Assembly: GCA_032358165.1 (NCBI GenBank)
Contig: JAALGY010000037.1
Location: 25,001 to 89,000 of the forward strand
DNA length: 64,000 nt
Reading direction: 5' to 3'
Source: Diplosphaera chodatii
Taxonomy: Eukaryota; Chlorophyta; Trebouxiophyceae; Prasiolales; Stichococcaceae
Shown here piece by piece: positions 23,041 to 33,900 of the stretch. The translations under genes and the position numbers were made by a program. The notes under the pieces were generated by a model. That model was not told the origin of the DNA, searched no databases, and saw nothing but the letters and a program-made list of their open reading frames with translations. Every line of letters starts with the position of its first letter. Positions within the stretch are counted from its first letter, which is position 1.

Positions 23041-23476
23041 CTGCTTACTGCGCTTGACAACAGGATGTGTTTCTTGTGTTGTGAGGTGATGCAGCCTTCG
23101 CCTTTGCCCAGTCAGAACGCAGTCAAATCATAAGTCTGGCGCATGTGCGCTGTAGGTACTGGAATCATGACACTCCGCCCAGCAGCTCGGACCATGCGCA
23201 GCGAAGCTTTGAATGGTTGGCGCTGTCAACAGCGGTGCGGAGGCTGTGTGTGAATGCTGCCAGTGATGAGACGTCTGACTCAAAATTTGATGGTGCTCTG
23301 TAAGTGAAGCACCTGCCGCTTTTACATTGTGCAGGTGCACACCACCGTCAGCATTGAGCAGGTTGATGCCAAGCTTGCTTCGTGAATGCAGTGTTGATGC
23401 ACTTGTCGAAAGGTCACTTGTCGAAAAAGTGGTATGCGGCACGCACACACCTGTAAAATAAACGCATGGAGCCCAG
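23041..23476. other. Tail-to-tail intergenic region
   Basis: About 435 bases between the RNASEH2C stop and the stop of the minus-strand coiled-coil gene. They should be 3-prime UTRs. No supported gene or repeat. Confidence 0.45.
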
Positions 23477-24627
23477 CTATCTTTGAGCGGCAGGGCACAT
23501 CTGCCTGTACTTGTCACGCTCAGTTCTGAGTCGGTCCGCCTCTGCCTTGACTGTCATCAGCTTTGCCTTCCACCCTGCATCGCTACGCGCAGCACTGGCA
23601 ATGGCATTCGCACGCCGTTCTTGATCCAGCGTCAGCAGCAGCTGCTGCTTCTCCGCCTACAGCCAGGCACATGCTTGGCCTCAAGGCATCGGACAACCTG
23701 CACTGAAACGAGTCTGTAAATCACAGCACATATGTATGCTATCAAAGTCAACAACAACCTGCAGCGCCTCCAGCTGGTGGGTGCTGCTGCTGGCGGCTGC
23801 AAGTTGTTCTGCCTGCATACGGCTGATTTCAGCAGACAGCTTGCGGCTCTGCGCCTCGCTCTGATGCTGTGCTTCCAACTGGAGTTACCGAGATGCTGCA
23901 CATTAGGTACTGGTTGCACACCAGCGACTTGGGCCCCTCCAACCATGGAGCATAGGCACCTTGGTGGGTATCCCTTTCAGACTTGCAGACATGCCTCTAC
24001 TGGCAACGCAAGTGCACCTGCTGTTCTGCAGCGGATGCTCTTGCGGCTGCAATCTCTGAGAGCGCGCTGGACAGTGCTGCTTGCAGCTCTGCAACACTTG
24101 CTTTTGCACTGACCAGGTCGGTCACGGCCTGTGCATATTGCCTCTGCAGACCAACACATGAGAGCATCCACGATAGGTGTCGTACAGGTTGCCGTTGATG
24201 GGAAGAGCACCAACCAAAGGTGGAACTGCACTGCATGGGCATTCATATAACACACCGACCTGCAGGAGCAACCCGGCCTGCTGGTCTGCCGTCAACAGCT
24301 GCTGCATCGTGGCTTGTATGCCACTGCTGGCAGCACTCTGCAGCTGTTGGCAGCTGTTGGCTAAGTCTGCAGCCTCTGCAGTTTTCTGCGTCGCATGGGG
24401 ACAATGCGCTCTCACTGGCAGAAGGGTGACTACGGTGTCGCAGCAGGGCGGTCGCAGAAAGCTCCTTGTATGCCAGATAAGACCTGTGAGGCAACAGCAG
24501 GGACACCGGACTGTCCCACCTTTGCAAGCAGGATTTGTAGCTCGGCATTTTGCGCTGTCAGGTCACCGACAATGGCATCGACCTGGTCGACAAGCTGTGC
24601 CGCGGAAGCTGCTGGCGGTCCCGCCAT
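23477..24627 (-). CDS. Small coiled-coil protein of unknown function
   Basis: Five exons can be read on the minus strand, all with in-phase GT-AG borders: MAGPPAASAAQLVDQVDAIV to LQILLAK (24627-about 24520); KTAEAADLANSCQQLQSAAS to AGLLLQ (about 24390-24265); RQYAQAVTDLVSAKASVAEL to ASAAEQQ (about 24148-24015); LEAQHQSEAQSRKLSAEISR to THQLEALQ (about 23884-23762); and AEKQQLLLTLDQERRANAIA to RDKYRQMCPAAQR with TAG at 23479-23477. The product is about 220 residues, almost all heptad-rich and high in Ala, Gln, Glu and Leu, so a continuous coiled coil is expected. There is no signal peptide or membrane span. I cannot name a family; a C-terminal W..KL..V..EA..LR.ERD pattern may help a profile search. 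The start is uncertain: an upstream ATG frame (MEAPGTTTGVG) could join only through an implausibly short intron. Confidence 0.6.
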
Positions 24628-25124
24628 CACGTCTGTGTGATATCAGCACATGTACTGCATCGCCTGGCTGTTGCAGGTGCGTCTGCGAATGTGCTGCTGC
24701 CAACGCCGGTCGTGGTCCCAGGAGCTTCCATGCTGCGCCAGATTTCCCGCCAGCCCTGCCTGCAAACTGGTTGACATTTGATAAATCACGGAGAACAATG
24801 TGTGCCAACCTGTCCGAAGTACCGACAGTAGTTGCTAGACGACCAAGCTTGCAGAGCTGGAGGTGCTCCTGTGCACCCGGCTCCGAGAGTGGAGATCTGG
24901 AGAATCGGGAGGTTGACATGCTGACCTGGCAACCTGGACGAAGCGCCTCTGACCGCCGGTGCGCCGGATCGCGTGCCCGACTCCTGCTTCTACGCACCCA
25001 GCCATCTTTGGGTAGCACCCAACTGGCATTATACAGCCGCTCTGGCGCTGATCTGCTGTCAAGCAAGTATCAGCGGCAGGCAGCGAGCAGGCGATCGCAG
25101 TTGTGACACCATCCTCACGGCAGG
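24628..25124. promoter_or_regulatory. Divergent region, coiled-coil gene / transaldolase-like gene
   Basis: About 500 bases between two divergent starts. It is in promoter position for both. Some of it could be a 5-prime exon of the minus-strand gene. No recognisable element. Confidence 0.35.
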
Positions 25125-26378
25125 ATGTTGGCAGCACACCCCGCAGCAGGGGCACGCAGCCCAACGATGTGCCCCTGGACTGCAGCACCACCAGCACAGG
25201 CTGGTGCAACACGTTGGCGAGTCTGCCGCGGACCCGGTGCCGCACGTCGGGGGGTGGTGCAGACGCAAGCTTCCTCGACGTACAAGGCACCATCAAACGC
25301 GCCGGCTGCCACCGAGTTTGAGCTCCTGGAGCAATACACGACCATCGTTCCTGACACGGTGCTGCTCACAAAGCAGGAGCAGCAGATGCCCAACAAGGCT
25401 GCCACCTCATCAGCGGGCGTGATTCGCGGCATCCTGCGCAACCCAGCCGACTTGCAGCAGTTCAAGGTCGCGGTCGAGCGGGCGGTCGTGTACGACAAGT
25501 GCGCAGGGCTCAGCGGTGCAGACAAGGAGGCGTGCCAGCTGGACAAGGCGCTGGTCAACGTTGCAGCCATCTTCGCGCAGCAGGTGGAGGGCCGCGTCTC
25601 CACGGAGGTCGACCCCAGGGCGGCCTTCGACACCGGTGCGCTGGTCGAGCGGGGCCGCAACATCATGCGACTGTTCGAGGAGCTGGACGTGCCAAAGGAC
25701 AAGTACCTGCTGCGCATCCCAGCTACCTGGGAGGGCATCCAAGCCGCCAAGACGCTCGAGGCAGAGGGCGCCGCCACCCACATCATTATGGTCTACAGCT
25801 TTGTGCAGGCAGCCGCAGCCGCCCAGGCCGGCGTCAGTGTGATTTCACCAAACGTTGGCCGGATTGGTGACTTTTACCAGCGTAACCCTGGTGCCATCCG
25901 CAACCCAAAGGGCCCAAGGCAGGACGCCGGGATGTTGGGCCAGGGAGACAACCCTGGCATCGGCCTTGTGCAGCGCATATACAATTATGTGCAGCAGGTG
26001 ACGACGGGTGCCACCAAGGTCATGGTGTCCGGCGTGCGCAGCGTTGAAGAGGCGCTGGACCTGGCAGGCGTGGACTACATGACGGTGTCGCCCAGCGTCC
26101 TGGACAGCCTGCAGGCCACCGCCACTCTGCAGGGATACAACGACGGCCTGTCAGGAGCCACGGAAACGGGTGACAGCGTGGAGCGGCGGCTGTCGCCAGA
26201 GGCCGCAGCTGCAGAGGAGTTCAGCCAGAGCGAGACAGCGACAGTCACACAGCAGTCGTTCAATGACGGCCTCGACCAGGCCGGCTTGGAGCTGTTGAGG
26301 CAGGGCGTACAGGGCCTGGTTGGCGCTGTTGAGCGGCTGTTGCCAGACCTGGGCAGCATTGCAATCGATGCTGAATAG
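25125..26378 (+). CDS. Transaldolase-like protein lacking the catalytic lysine, possibly plastid
   Basis: Single-exon frame of 417 residues from ATG 25125. The first ~48 residues are rich in Ala, Arg, Pro and Thr with few acids and end near GVVQTQA, suggesting a chloroplast transit peptide. The rest aligns with transaldolase over its full length: EQYTTIVPDT, GRVSTEVDPRAAFDT, PATWEGIQAAKTLEAEG, VYSFVQAAAAAQAG, VISPNVGRIGDFY. Family residues that are kept include the Asp of PDT and the Glu of STEVD. The Schiff-base lysine (K132 of E. coli TalB) is Arg197 (codon CGC, 25713-25715). The Asn of the TTNPS motif is Ser, the Asn of NLTLLFS is His, and the Phe of SPFVGR is Asn. So it has the fold but is probably not a normal transaldolase. 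Residues after about 330 are Ala/Glu/Gln-rich and diverge. It has no introns, unlike most neighbours. A TGTAA signal lies at about 26455. Confidence 0.85.
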   Translation: MLAAHPAAGARSPTMCPWTAAPPAQAGATRWRVCRGPGAARRGVVQTQASSTYKAPSNAPAATEFELLEQYTTIVPDTVLLTKQEQQMPNKAATSSAGVIRGILRNPADLQQFKVAVERAVVYDKCAGLSGADKEACQLDKALVNVAAIFAQQVEGRVSTEVDPRAAFDTGALVERGRNIMRLFEELDVPKDKYLLRIPATWEGIQAAKTLEAEGAATHIIMVYSFVQAAAAAQAGVSVISPNVGRIGDFYQRNPGAIRNPKGPRQDAGMLGQGDNPGIGLVQRIYNYVQQVTTGATKVMVSGVRSVEEALDLAGVDYMTVSPSVLDSLQATATLQGYNDGLSGATETGDSVERRLSPEAAAAEEFSQSETATVTQQSFNDGLDQAGLELLRQGVQGLVGAVERLLPDLGSIAIDAE

Positions 26379-26686
26379 CGTGTCTTGGTCGGCCTCAGTG
26401 GTCAGCAGTGGAGCGAAATTCAGTGCCGTAATGTCAGCACCAGTGCTGCACGGCTGTAACAAGTGGTTGCCTATGGCTTTCAGCAGCAGCTGTAAAGGTA
26501 GCAACACGCAATGCAAGCCCAGCCAGTACTTGGGCGCTGTGAACCAAGCTTGGCGTGTTGGCATGACAGCTCATCAAGCATGAGCCTGCCATACAACCCC
26601 AGAGCACCAGATCCACTGATCGTGCGCTGATAGCCACTCACACAGCCCACCACCACGTGGGCAGCTTGCGGTGGGCACCGCACACA
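26379..26686. terminator. Tail-to-tail 3-prime region with poly(A)-like signals
   Basis: This lies between the stops of the transaldolase-like (plus) and TPR (minus) genes. TGTAA, the green-algal polyadenylation signal, occurs on the plus strand at about 26455 and again near 26489, about 75 and 110 bases past the transaldolase-like stop. One of them likely directs that gene's polyadenylation. Confidence 0.4.
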
Positions 26687-28569
26687 CTAGTGCTCCTGTG
26701 CCGCCTGCGCCGCGGCTGACAGCTTGGTCTGTGCCTCCTTGTTCTGAGGCTGCGCCTGTATAGCCAGCTTGAAGTCCTCCACCGCTGCAGCACGATTCCC
26801 GAGCGCTACCCTGGTGAGCAATGGCATCGAGGTCAGCATAAGGCGGCTTGGAGTGCGACCTCTCCTGCACCAGCAGGTGCGCTGCTTGTGATGCGGCCCC
26901 ACCTGGCGTCGCCCCGCCGCAGCAGCGCCTTCACGTTGCGAGGCTCTGCCTGCAGCACAGCACTGGCGTCCGCTTCCGCAGCTGCAAACTGCTGCAGCTT
27001 CAGGTGCGCCAGCGCACGGTTGTTGAGTGCAGCCATGAGCTGCGGGTCTGCGTCCAGTGCACTGCTATACTGCTGCAGCGCCTGCGAGGTTGGCAGCAAT
27101 GAAGGGTGTCTGCTTCGGGCAGCATGGCTGCACAGCTGTACAGGTGTATAGCTACTGACACAATCGCACAGTGCCTGGGACCTGCATTAAGTAACCCTCT
27201 TGCCACATAGTTTCCGCAGGCCACTTGCCTCCGAGTAGTTGCCTGCCGCAAACGCCCTGTTGCCGGCTGCCTTGGCCTGCTCTGCAGGGTTGGCCGGCGG
27301 TGGGGGCGGCAGAGGCTGCTGGCTGCGCCGCTGCTGCGGCTGCTGATGCTGAGATGCGACGCCGCCAGTGCGCTGCAGCAGAGCGTCCAGCTGCTCGGGG
27401 TTGGTGCCCGCCTGCCTCCGTTGGTTCTGCGCCGCCGCATCGCGCACCCACTGCGCCGTGCTCGACACCTCTGCAGCACAGGGCTTGTCAGCATCATCAG
27501 ATGTGATGTGTGGCCTGTGTTGCCGTCCAGCGCATGTCTGCATGAATGTCACCTGACACCAACAAATCCTGGCGATCAAAACCGTCCCCGCCATCGTCAA
27601 AGATGCGCGCGAGAAATGCATCTCCTCGCACCTGCAGTGCGGCTGTGCATGTCTCAGAACTGCAGCAGCCACACAGCACAGCCCTGCAGTACCTGTTGCA
27701 TCCGCTCACCATTTTGTTCACTGACCTGCATGGGCTTCCCGCAGCAGGTAGCAATGTCTGATGCCCGCAAGTTTGTCGGCAGATCCTTGATGCTGCCCTC
27801 GTCATCCACATACCTGCAGTCACACAAGTAGACGCTTGCAACTCAGCAGACCACGACAAGAATCTCAGCGCTAGCGGCAACCTGCGGTATCGGGACCGCT
27901 CACATGTTGACGCCCACAAAGGCATGTTCCGGCGCATTGGACAGCAAAGCAATGTTTTCGACCTGCATCAACAGCTGGAGCTGGTGGGTCGACTTGGCAT
28001 CGCCTGCGACACGTGCACTCTATTGACGCACTGACGACACTGACGCCGCACTGGGGGTGCAGCAAGGCTGACAGTTGGCCAGGAGGGCCACGCCCCTCTG
28101 ACACGCACCATCTGCATCGATGTGGCAAGCGCCAGCATGCGGTCGTCGACAACAGTGCCCGCGGGCACATTCGTCATCAGCTGCTCCCGCTGTTGCCTGA
28201 GCTGCACAGCTGTCTTCCCCGGGCTGTGGGCCGCAAAATGTGTCTGCACAGATGGTGGACCTGCATGTTGGCGTCCTGGTGCCTCAGCTGCATTGAGTAG
28301 GCAAACGGAGCAGCGTGCAACGCCCTCACCTTCAGTCGATCCATGAGACTCTCCACAAGACGGTCCCTGGTGGACGACAGTTCCCACTGCTGCAGCGGCT
28401 CGGAGCTGCATGCAGCACGCACCAAGGGCGGCTTGACACAGCCACATGATGTGCCATCGGCTGGCGATCAGGCACCGATCGCGTTACCAAGCAGCTTTGT
28501 ACACGCTAGTCAGTGTGAGGCGTACTTGTCAGCCGGCACGTACACGATCTTGTACTTGCATTGTGCCAT
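26687..28569 (-). CDS. TPR protein with an unnamed conserved-looking N-terminal region
   Basis: Eight or more exons. ATG 28569 gives MAQCKYKIVYVPAD, which splices (donor gtacgc) to NSEPLQQWELSSTRDRLVES, then THFAAHSPGKTAVQLRQQRE, NIALLSNAPEHAFVGVNM, YVDDEGSIKDLPTNLRASDI, RGDAFLARIFDDGGDGFDR and EVSSTAQWVRDAAAQNQR. A Gln/Pro-rich linker (QQPLPPPPPANPAEQ) leads into TPR repeats: AKAAGNRAFAAGNYSEA, ALDADPQLMAALNNRALAHL, FAAAEADASAVLQAEPRN and RAAAVEDFKLAIQAQPQNK. It ends AAAQAAQEH with TAG at 26689-26687. The TPR part suggests a chaperone-adaptor or scaffold role. The N-terminal region (LPTNLRAS..., GDAFLARIFDD) looks like a conserved domain, and I have a sense of similar plant and protist proteins, but I cannot name it. 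Head to head with ADAT2. Confidence 0.7.
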
Positions 28570-28957
28570 GGTGCACGGCTGCGCAGTGGTGGCAGAGGCC
28601 GAGCTGCACAGCCTGTTATTGTACGCATCAAGGCAGCACAGCATGCAAGAATGGCACACGCGCTGCTACCTGCAGAACTCCTATAGCTGGGAAGTGATGG
28701 AGGCCATGCATGATGGCAGGGGAGTGAGTGAGTGAGTGAGTGAGACCCCAGAAAGGGGGGGACGAGGGGAGGCAACTGGGGAGCACCTCGCTGTTGTCCA
28801 GCAGATGTCGGGTGCACGGGTGGCCTTCGAGGCTCAGCTTGGCATGTACGCATGAATCCATCAGCACGACGACTCTGTCACTTGATACCACGTCCACGTC
28901 CACTGTGTAGAGGCAGGCGGTAGCGTGCGCTTTCCAAGTCTTGCTTGCGCAAGGAGG
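28570..28957. promoter_or_regulatory. Bidirectional promoter region TPR gene / ADAT2, with a GTGA microsatellite
   Basis: About 390 bases between the two divergent ATGs. It contains a (GTGA/GAGT)n tetranucleotide microsatellite at about 28725-28745. Both promoters must lie here. Confidence 0.45.
28725..28746. repeat. GTGA tetranucleotide microsatellite
   Basis: Five uninterrupted copies of gagt/gtga are visible, between the divergent starts of the TPR gene and ADAT2. A simple repeat in this place could vary in length between strains. Confidence 0.9.
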
Positions 28958-30127
<1,170 letters not shown>

Positions 30128-30915
30128 CACCGACGGTGTGTGCCGCTCAGATTTGGATATGTTCAGGTACATATCGTGACAGCTTGGGATGCTGTGACAC
30201 AAAGGGCTTGCTGGGCTGTGTCCTGATCGACTCGACAAGGTGCTGCTGCATATCAGGATCGGCTTGGCATAGTCAGGGCAACAGTTGCGCACCCCATTCT
30301 GCACCAGGCAATCAAGCAGTCACTGGCGCACTCTCAGATCTTCAGTCATACCGATAGCAATGTTTGCAATTGTCTGGGTTATGAGTCCACAACAACAGCA
30401 CCACTTTGTATGTGTAGACGACACACATGTTGTTGCAGCCTTGAGATGAAAGTCCTTTGCGGTCTGTCAGCTGATGTCAGGCGTGTCTCCACATCGTAAG
30501 CTGCTAGAGCTATCTTGGCTGCACAATGATTGCAGATGGATTAGGATTGTCATGAACGTATGCATAGCTACAGGCCTATTGGTCGTCCTGAGGCCCGCCA
30601 CTGATGACCATTCCTGGTGCGCTGGTCATTTCACAAGGTGAAATGCACCTACCATGTTTGCAAGCAGCGTGCAAGCTTGATACGGCGGTCCAAACCATGG
30701 ATGTCACATTTGCACGTTGGTGGCAAGCTTCACGGTGTGCCGGGTTTGCCAGGGTCCACACGACAACGCCTCCCCGACTCCTTTGTGTCACACAGGTGCC
30801 AAGCACCCCACAGATGGACCAACACGAAGCTGCCTTGCATCATACTGGACACCTGGTGGCCCCACAGTGCCCGCCATGTTGGGGCACTTCCGCACAGCTA
30901 CGCCTGGCTGATGCC
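30128..30915. other. Tail-to-tail intergenic region, no gene seen
   Basis: Nearly 800 bases between the ADAT2 stop (plus) and the EDC4 stop (minus). Small open frames occur on both strands but lack exon-like composition. It is less GC-rich by eye than the coding regions, as expected for UTR and spacer. Confidence 0.5.
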
Positions 30916-33900
30916 TCAGCGGCACTGCATGCGAAGCGAGTTGACCACATGAATGACCAGGCGCAGGGTGGCCGACTCTGGACCGGCAGCGCTGCCTGCG
31001 CGAGTTTGCAGTGCTGCGAACAGCTCGTCCAGTATCGCGCGCATGTGCCCCGCCAGAACCGGGTCCTGTACGTGAGCACCGTGCATTGTGGCTTGCAGCG
31101 CCAGTCAGGGGGCATGAGTTGCAGCCTTCCAGTCTTGCAGTCCCTGAGTGACGTGACCGCAGATGTTACCTGGGGGTCCAGCGCGAGGGCTGCCTCCCGG
31201 ATCCAGGGCAGCACATTGGATGGCAACGTTGCCAGATCGGAGCCCAGCTGCTGCAGTAGTGACAGCAGGACGCCCTGGCTGACGGCAGCCGGCTCCTACA
31301 ATCAAACCGTGTCAGGCATAGTCAATGACTCAGCCCCGAGAAGCTGGGCGTCTCGCCTGCAATGAAGCTGCGACTTGCAAACATAACACTGTTGGCACTT
31401 GCTGATGTGCCCAGAGCGAACTTCAGGTTAAAAGCAGACATGTCAGTGGGCATGCACCTGTGACAAAATGGCAGGGTCTAGCTGCCCGCACAGCCATATG
31501 ACTGTCTTGACATCGCCGAGACCCAGCGCCCTGGTGAACGCTGCCTCATAGCTGCGGGAAGCGCAGCAAATGATGTCACGTTCCTATCTGCATGCCATCC
31601 CCCCTTGCTGCACATGGCACTACCTGCTTTGTCAATTGCCATGTCGAAGCGAACGGTGGACATTTTGCATGACGTAAAGGCAGCAGGCTGTGCATGCCTG
31701 CGGTCATGTAGCAGGGCAGCGAGCTCAATCGTTGGGTCGGCCACCGGCTCCGGCACCGCCTCGCCACCCGCAACAGGACCATGCTCTGCCGCAAGAGCCA
31801 GCAGCGAGCGCTGCCCCGCCGCCAGCTCGTCCCGCATGCCATCCAGCACCAGGTTGGCCTGTGCCGCATGATCTTGTGATACTGGAGCATGTCACTGAAT
31901 GTCAGGACACGCCTTTGTGCACCGACAGCCCCTGCCAAACAGCACAGAGCGTCCAGTGAGAAGGGGAACCTGCTGACCTGTTCCAGGCTGGCCTGCAGCG
32001 ATGCCGCCATCGCTGCGGTCGGGGCGACGCTTGCTTGGGCATGCTCCCTGAAGCCGGTCGCCAGCGTGACATCCACCTGTAAACACCAGAAGCGCACGTC
32101 ACCAAGCTGAGCGCACGAGTGGCTCCCCACGGGGTTACCGAGCGCACGAGGGGCTCCCCACGGTGGTTTTTAAGCACCAGCAAACCGGCCGCCTCAGCCT
32201 CAGCTGCACGTCAGATGCACGACTGCCTTCCCCACATGCTCCCTGCTGAGCGGCGGGCGTGATGCATCTCCAGTACCTGGTGGAAGGCTTCGCCCACTGC
32301 GCGCTCCAGGGGCGGCAGCAGCTGCCGCTCCACTGCAGAGCGCACCGCCGCGCCCAGCGGCTTGGCCAGCCCCGCCTGCAGCCGATCCGCCAGCTCCTTC
32401 TCGTCTATTGCTGCCGCCAGTCCAGCCGCAGGCGGAGATGCCTGTAAGCGCATGAGAACGTTGATCTCACAAGCTGAAGCTGACAACAGGTAGCACATCG
32501 TGCAGCAGTGAACGCTTGCGTAGCCAGCGAGGGCAGGCCAACCTGCGGCAGGGGTGTCTGCATGATGGCGGCGCGCACAGCAGGTGCAACAGCATCGACC
32601 AGCCCTGCGGACAGGCTGGCGGTTTCGCGCCGCAGCGCCTCTTCAAGTCGTGATGGCAGTTGCATCGCCAATCCCTGTTGTTGTGAGAGGATCAAGTGAG
32701 TGGTGCATGTTGCAGCGAGCATGCACGCAGGAGCCCGCCTGCCGCCTGACCATGAGCAGTGGCGCCCAGTGCTGGATAGGTGGAAATGCAGGGGCCTCGT
32801 GCCTGGGTGATTGCGGCCGCCAGCGACTGCACCTCTCGCTGCTGCGAGGCGGCCTGCGCCTCACGCTCCGCCTGCACAGCCGAGGAGCCCGCAGCTCAGC
32901 ATCGCACCCGGAGCAGGCCCACAACCAACAGCAGCCAGCGGCTCGAGGCAAACGAGTGTAGGTTTGAGGGGAGGCAGTGGCTGTGGCAGCGCCTTGAAGA
33001 GGGCGGCGGAAGACTGGAGAGCGCGGGCGAGGCGGGCGTCCATGGCAGCCTCCATGCGGCGGGTTTCCTTGGCCAACTCGCCCCGCATCGCCTTCAGCAC
33101 GTCCCGGAAGTTGGCGTTCAAGTGCGCAACCAGACGCCGCTGGCTTGCCGCCTGCCGCAGCAATCGACGCGTGACACAGGGGCTCCAGGGCGACATGCAG
33201 TAGGCCAGGCCAGCAGCTGCCCTGCTTGTCGGCAGTCAGACCTGGGCCTCGAGCACGGAGTTGAGCGAGCCCGCATCGCCTGCGGCTGTCGGCAGAGGAG
33301 AGGCCGGCGGGGACGCAGGGCTGCTGACGGGCACCGGTGATGTGGCCTGCAGCGACAAGAGCAACAGGCTGCTGCTGTGAACTCAGCAGCGACCCTGCAG
33401 ACGTAGGCCTTGCAGAGGTAGGTCTTGCAAAGCCTGATCGCCCACCATCGCACAGTGCCTGTCACCTGCGGCAAAGTCTGAGATGGTGACGCGGCGGACA
33501 GCGCAGGCTGGGGCGCCCGCGGCTCTGCAGCGGACAGCAGTGTGCCTGCCACCTCGGAGTCGGGGCGCGCCCGCTTCAGCAGGCGCACGGGCGCCGCGCT
33601 CTGCAACTGCTCGCCGCTGACCTCCTCGCCATCCGGGCTGTCCTGCTCGCAGACGGGACACAGTGCTGCCACCAACAATGCCTGCACTGCGATTGCAAAC
33701 TGCTTGTGTACACGTCAGCAGAGAGAAGGAAACGCATCGCGCGCCCTGCAAGCAGGGTTTTAGGACATACCGCAAGGGGGGCAGCGCCTGTAGCAGTGCC
33801 ACTGCTGGACGTGGGCGCTGCGACGGCAGTGCTCATGTTGCCAAAGGACGTTGCAGAGGATGCCGGCGAGTGAAGGGGGTCATCCACCGTGCCAGAGCGT

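Noticed and set aside
24563..25066. Minus-strand frame upstream of the coiled-coil gene
   Set aside because: It could be a 5-prime exon, but joining it in phase would need an intron of about 23 bases. I kept ATG 24627 as the start.
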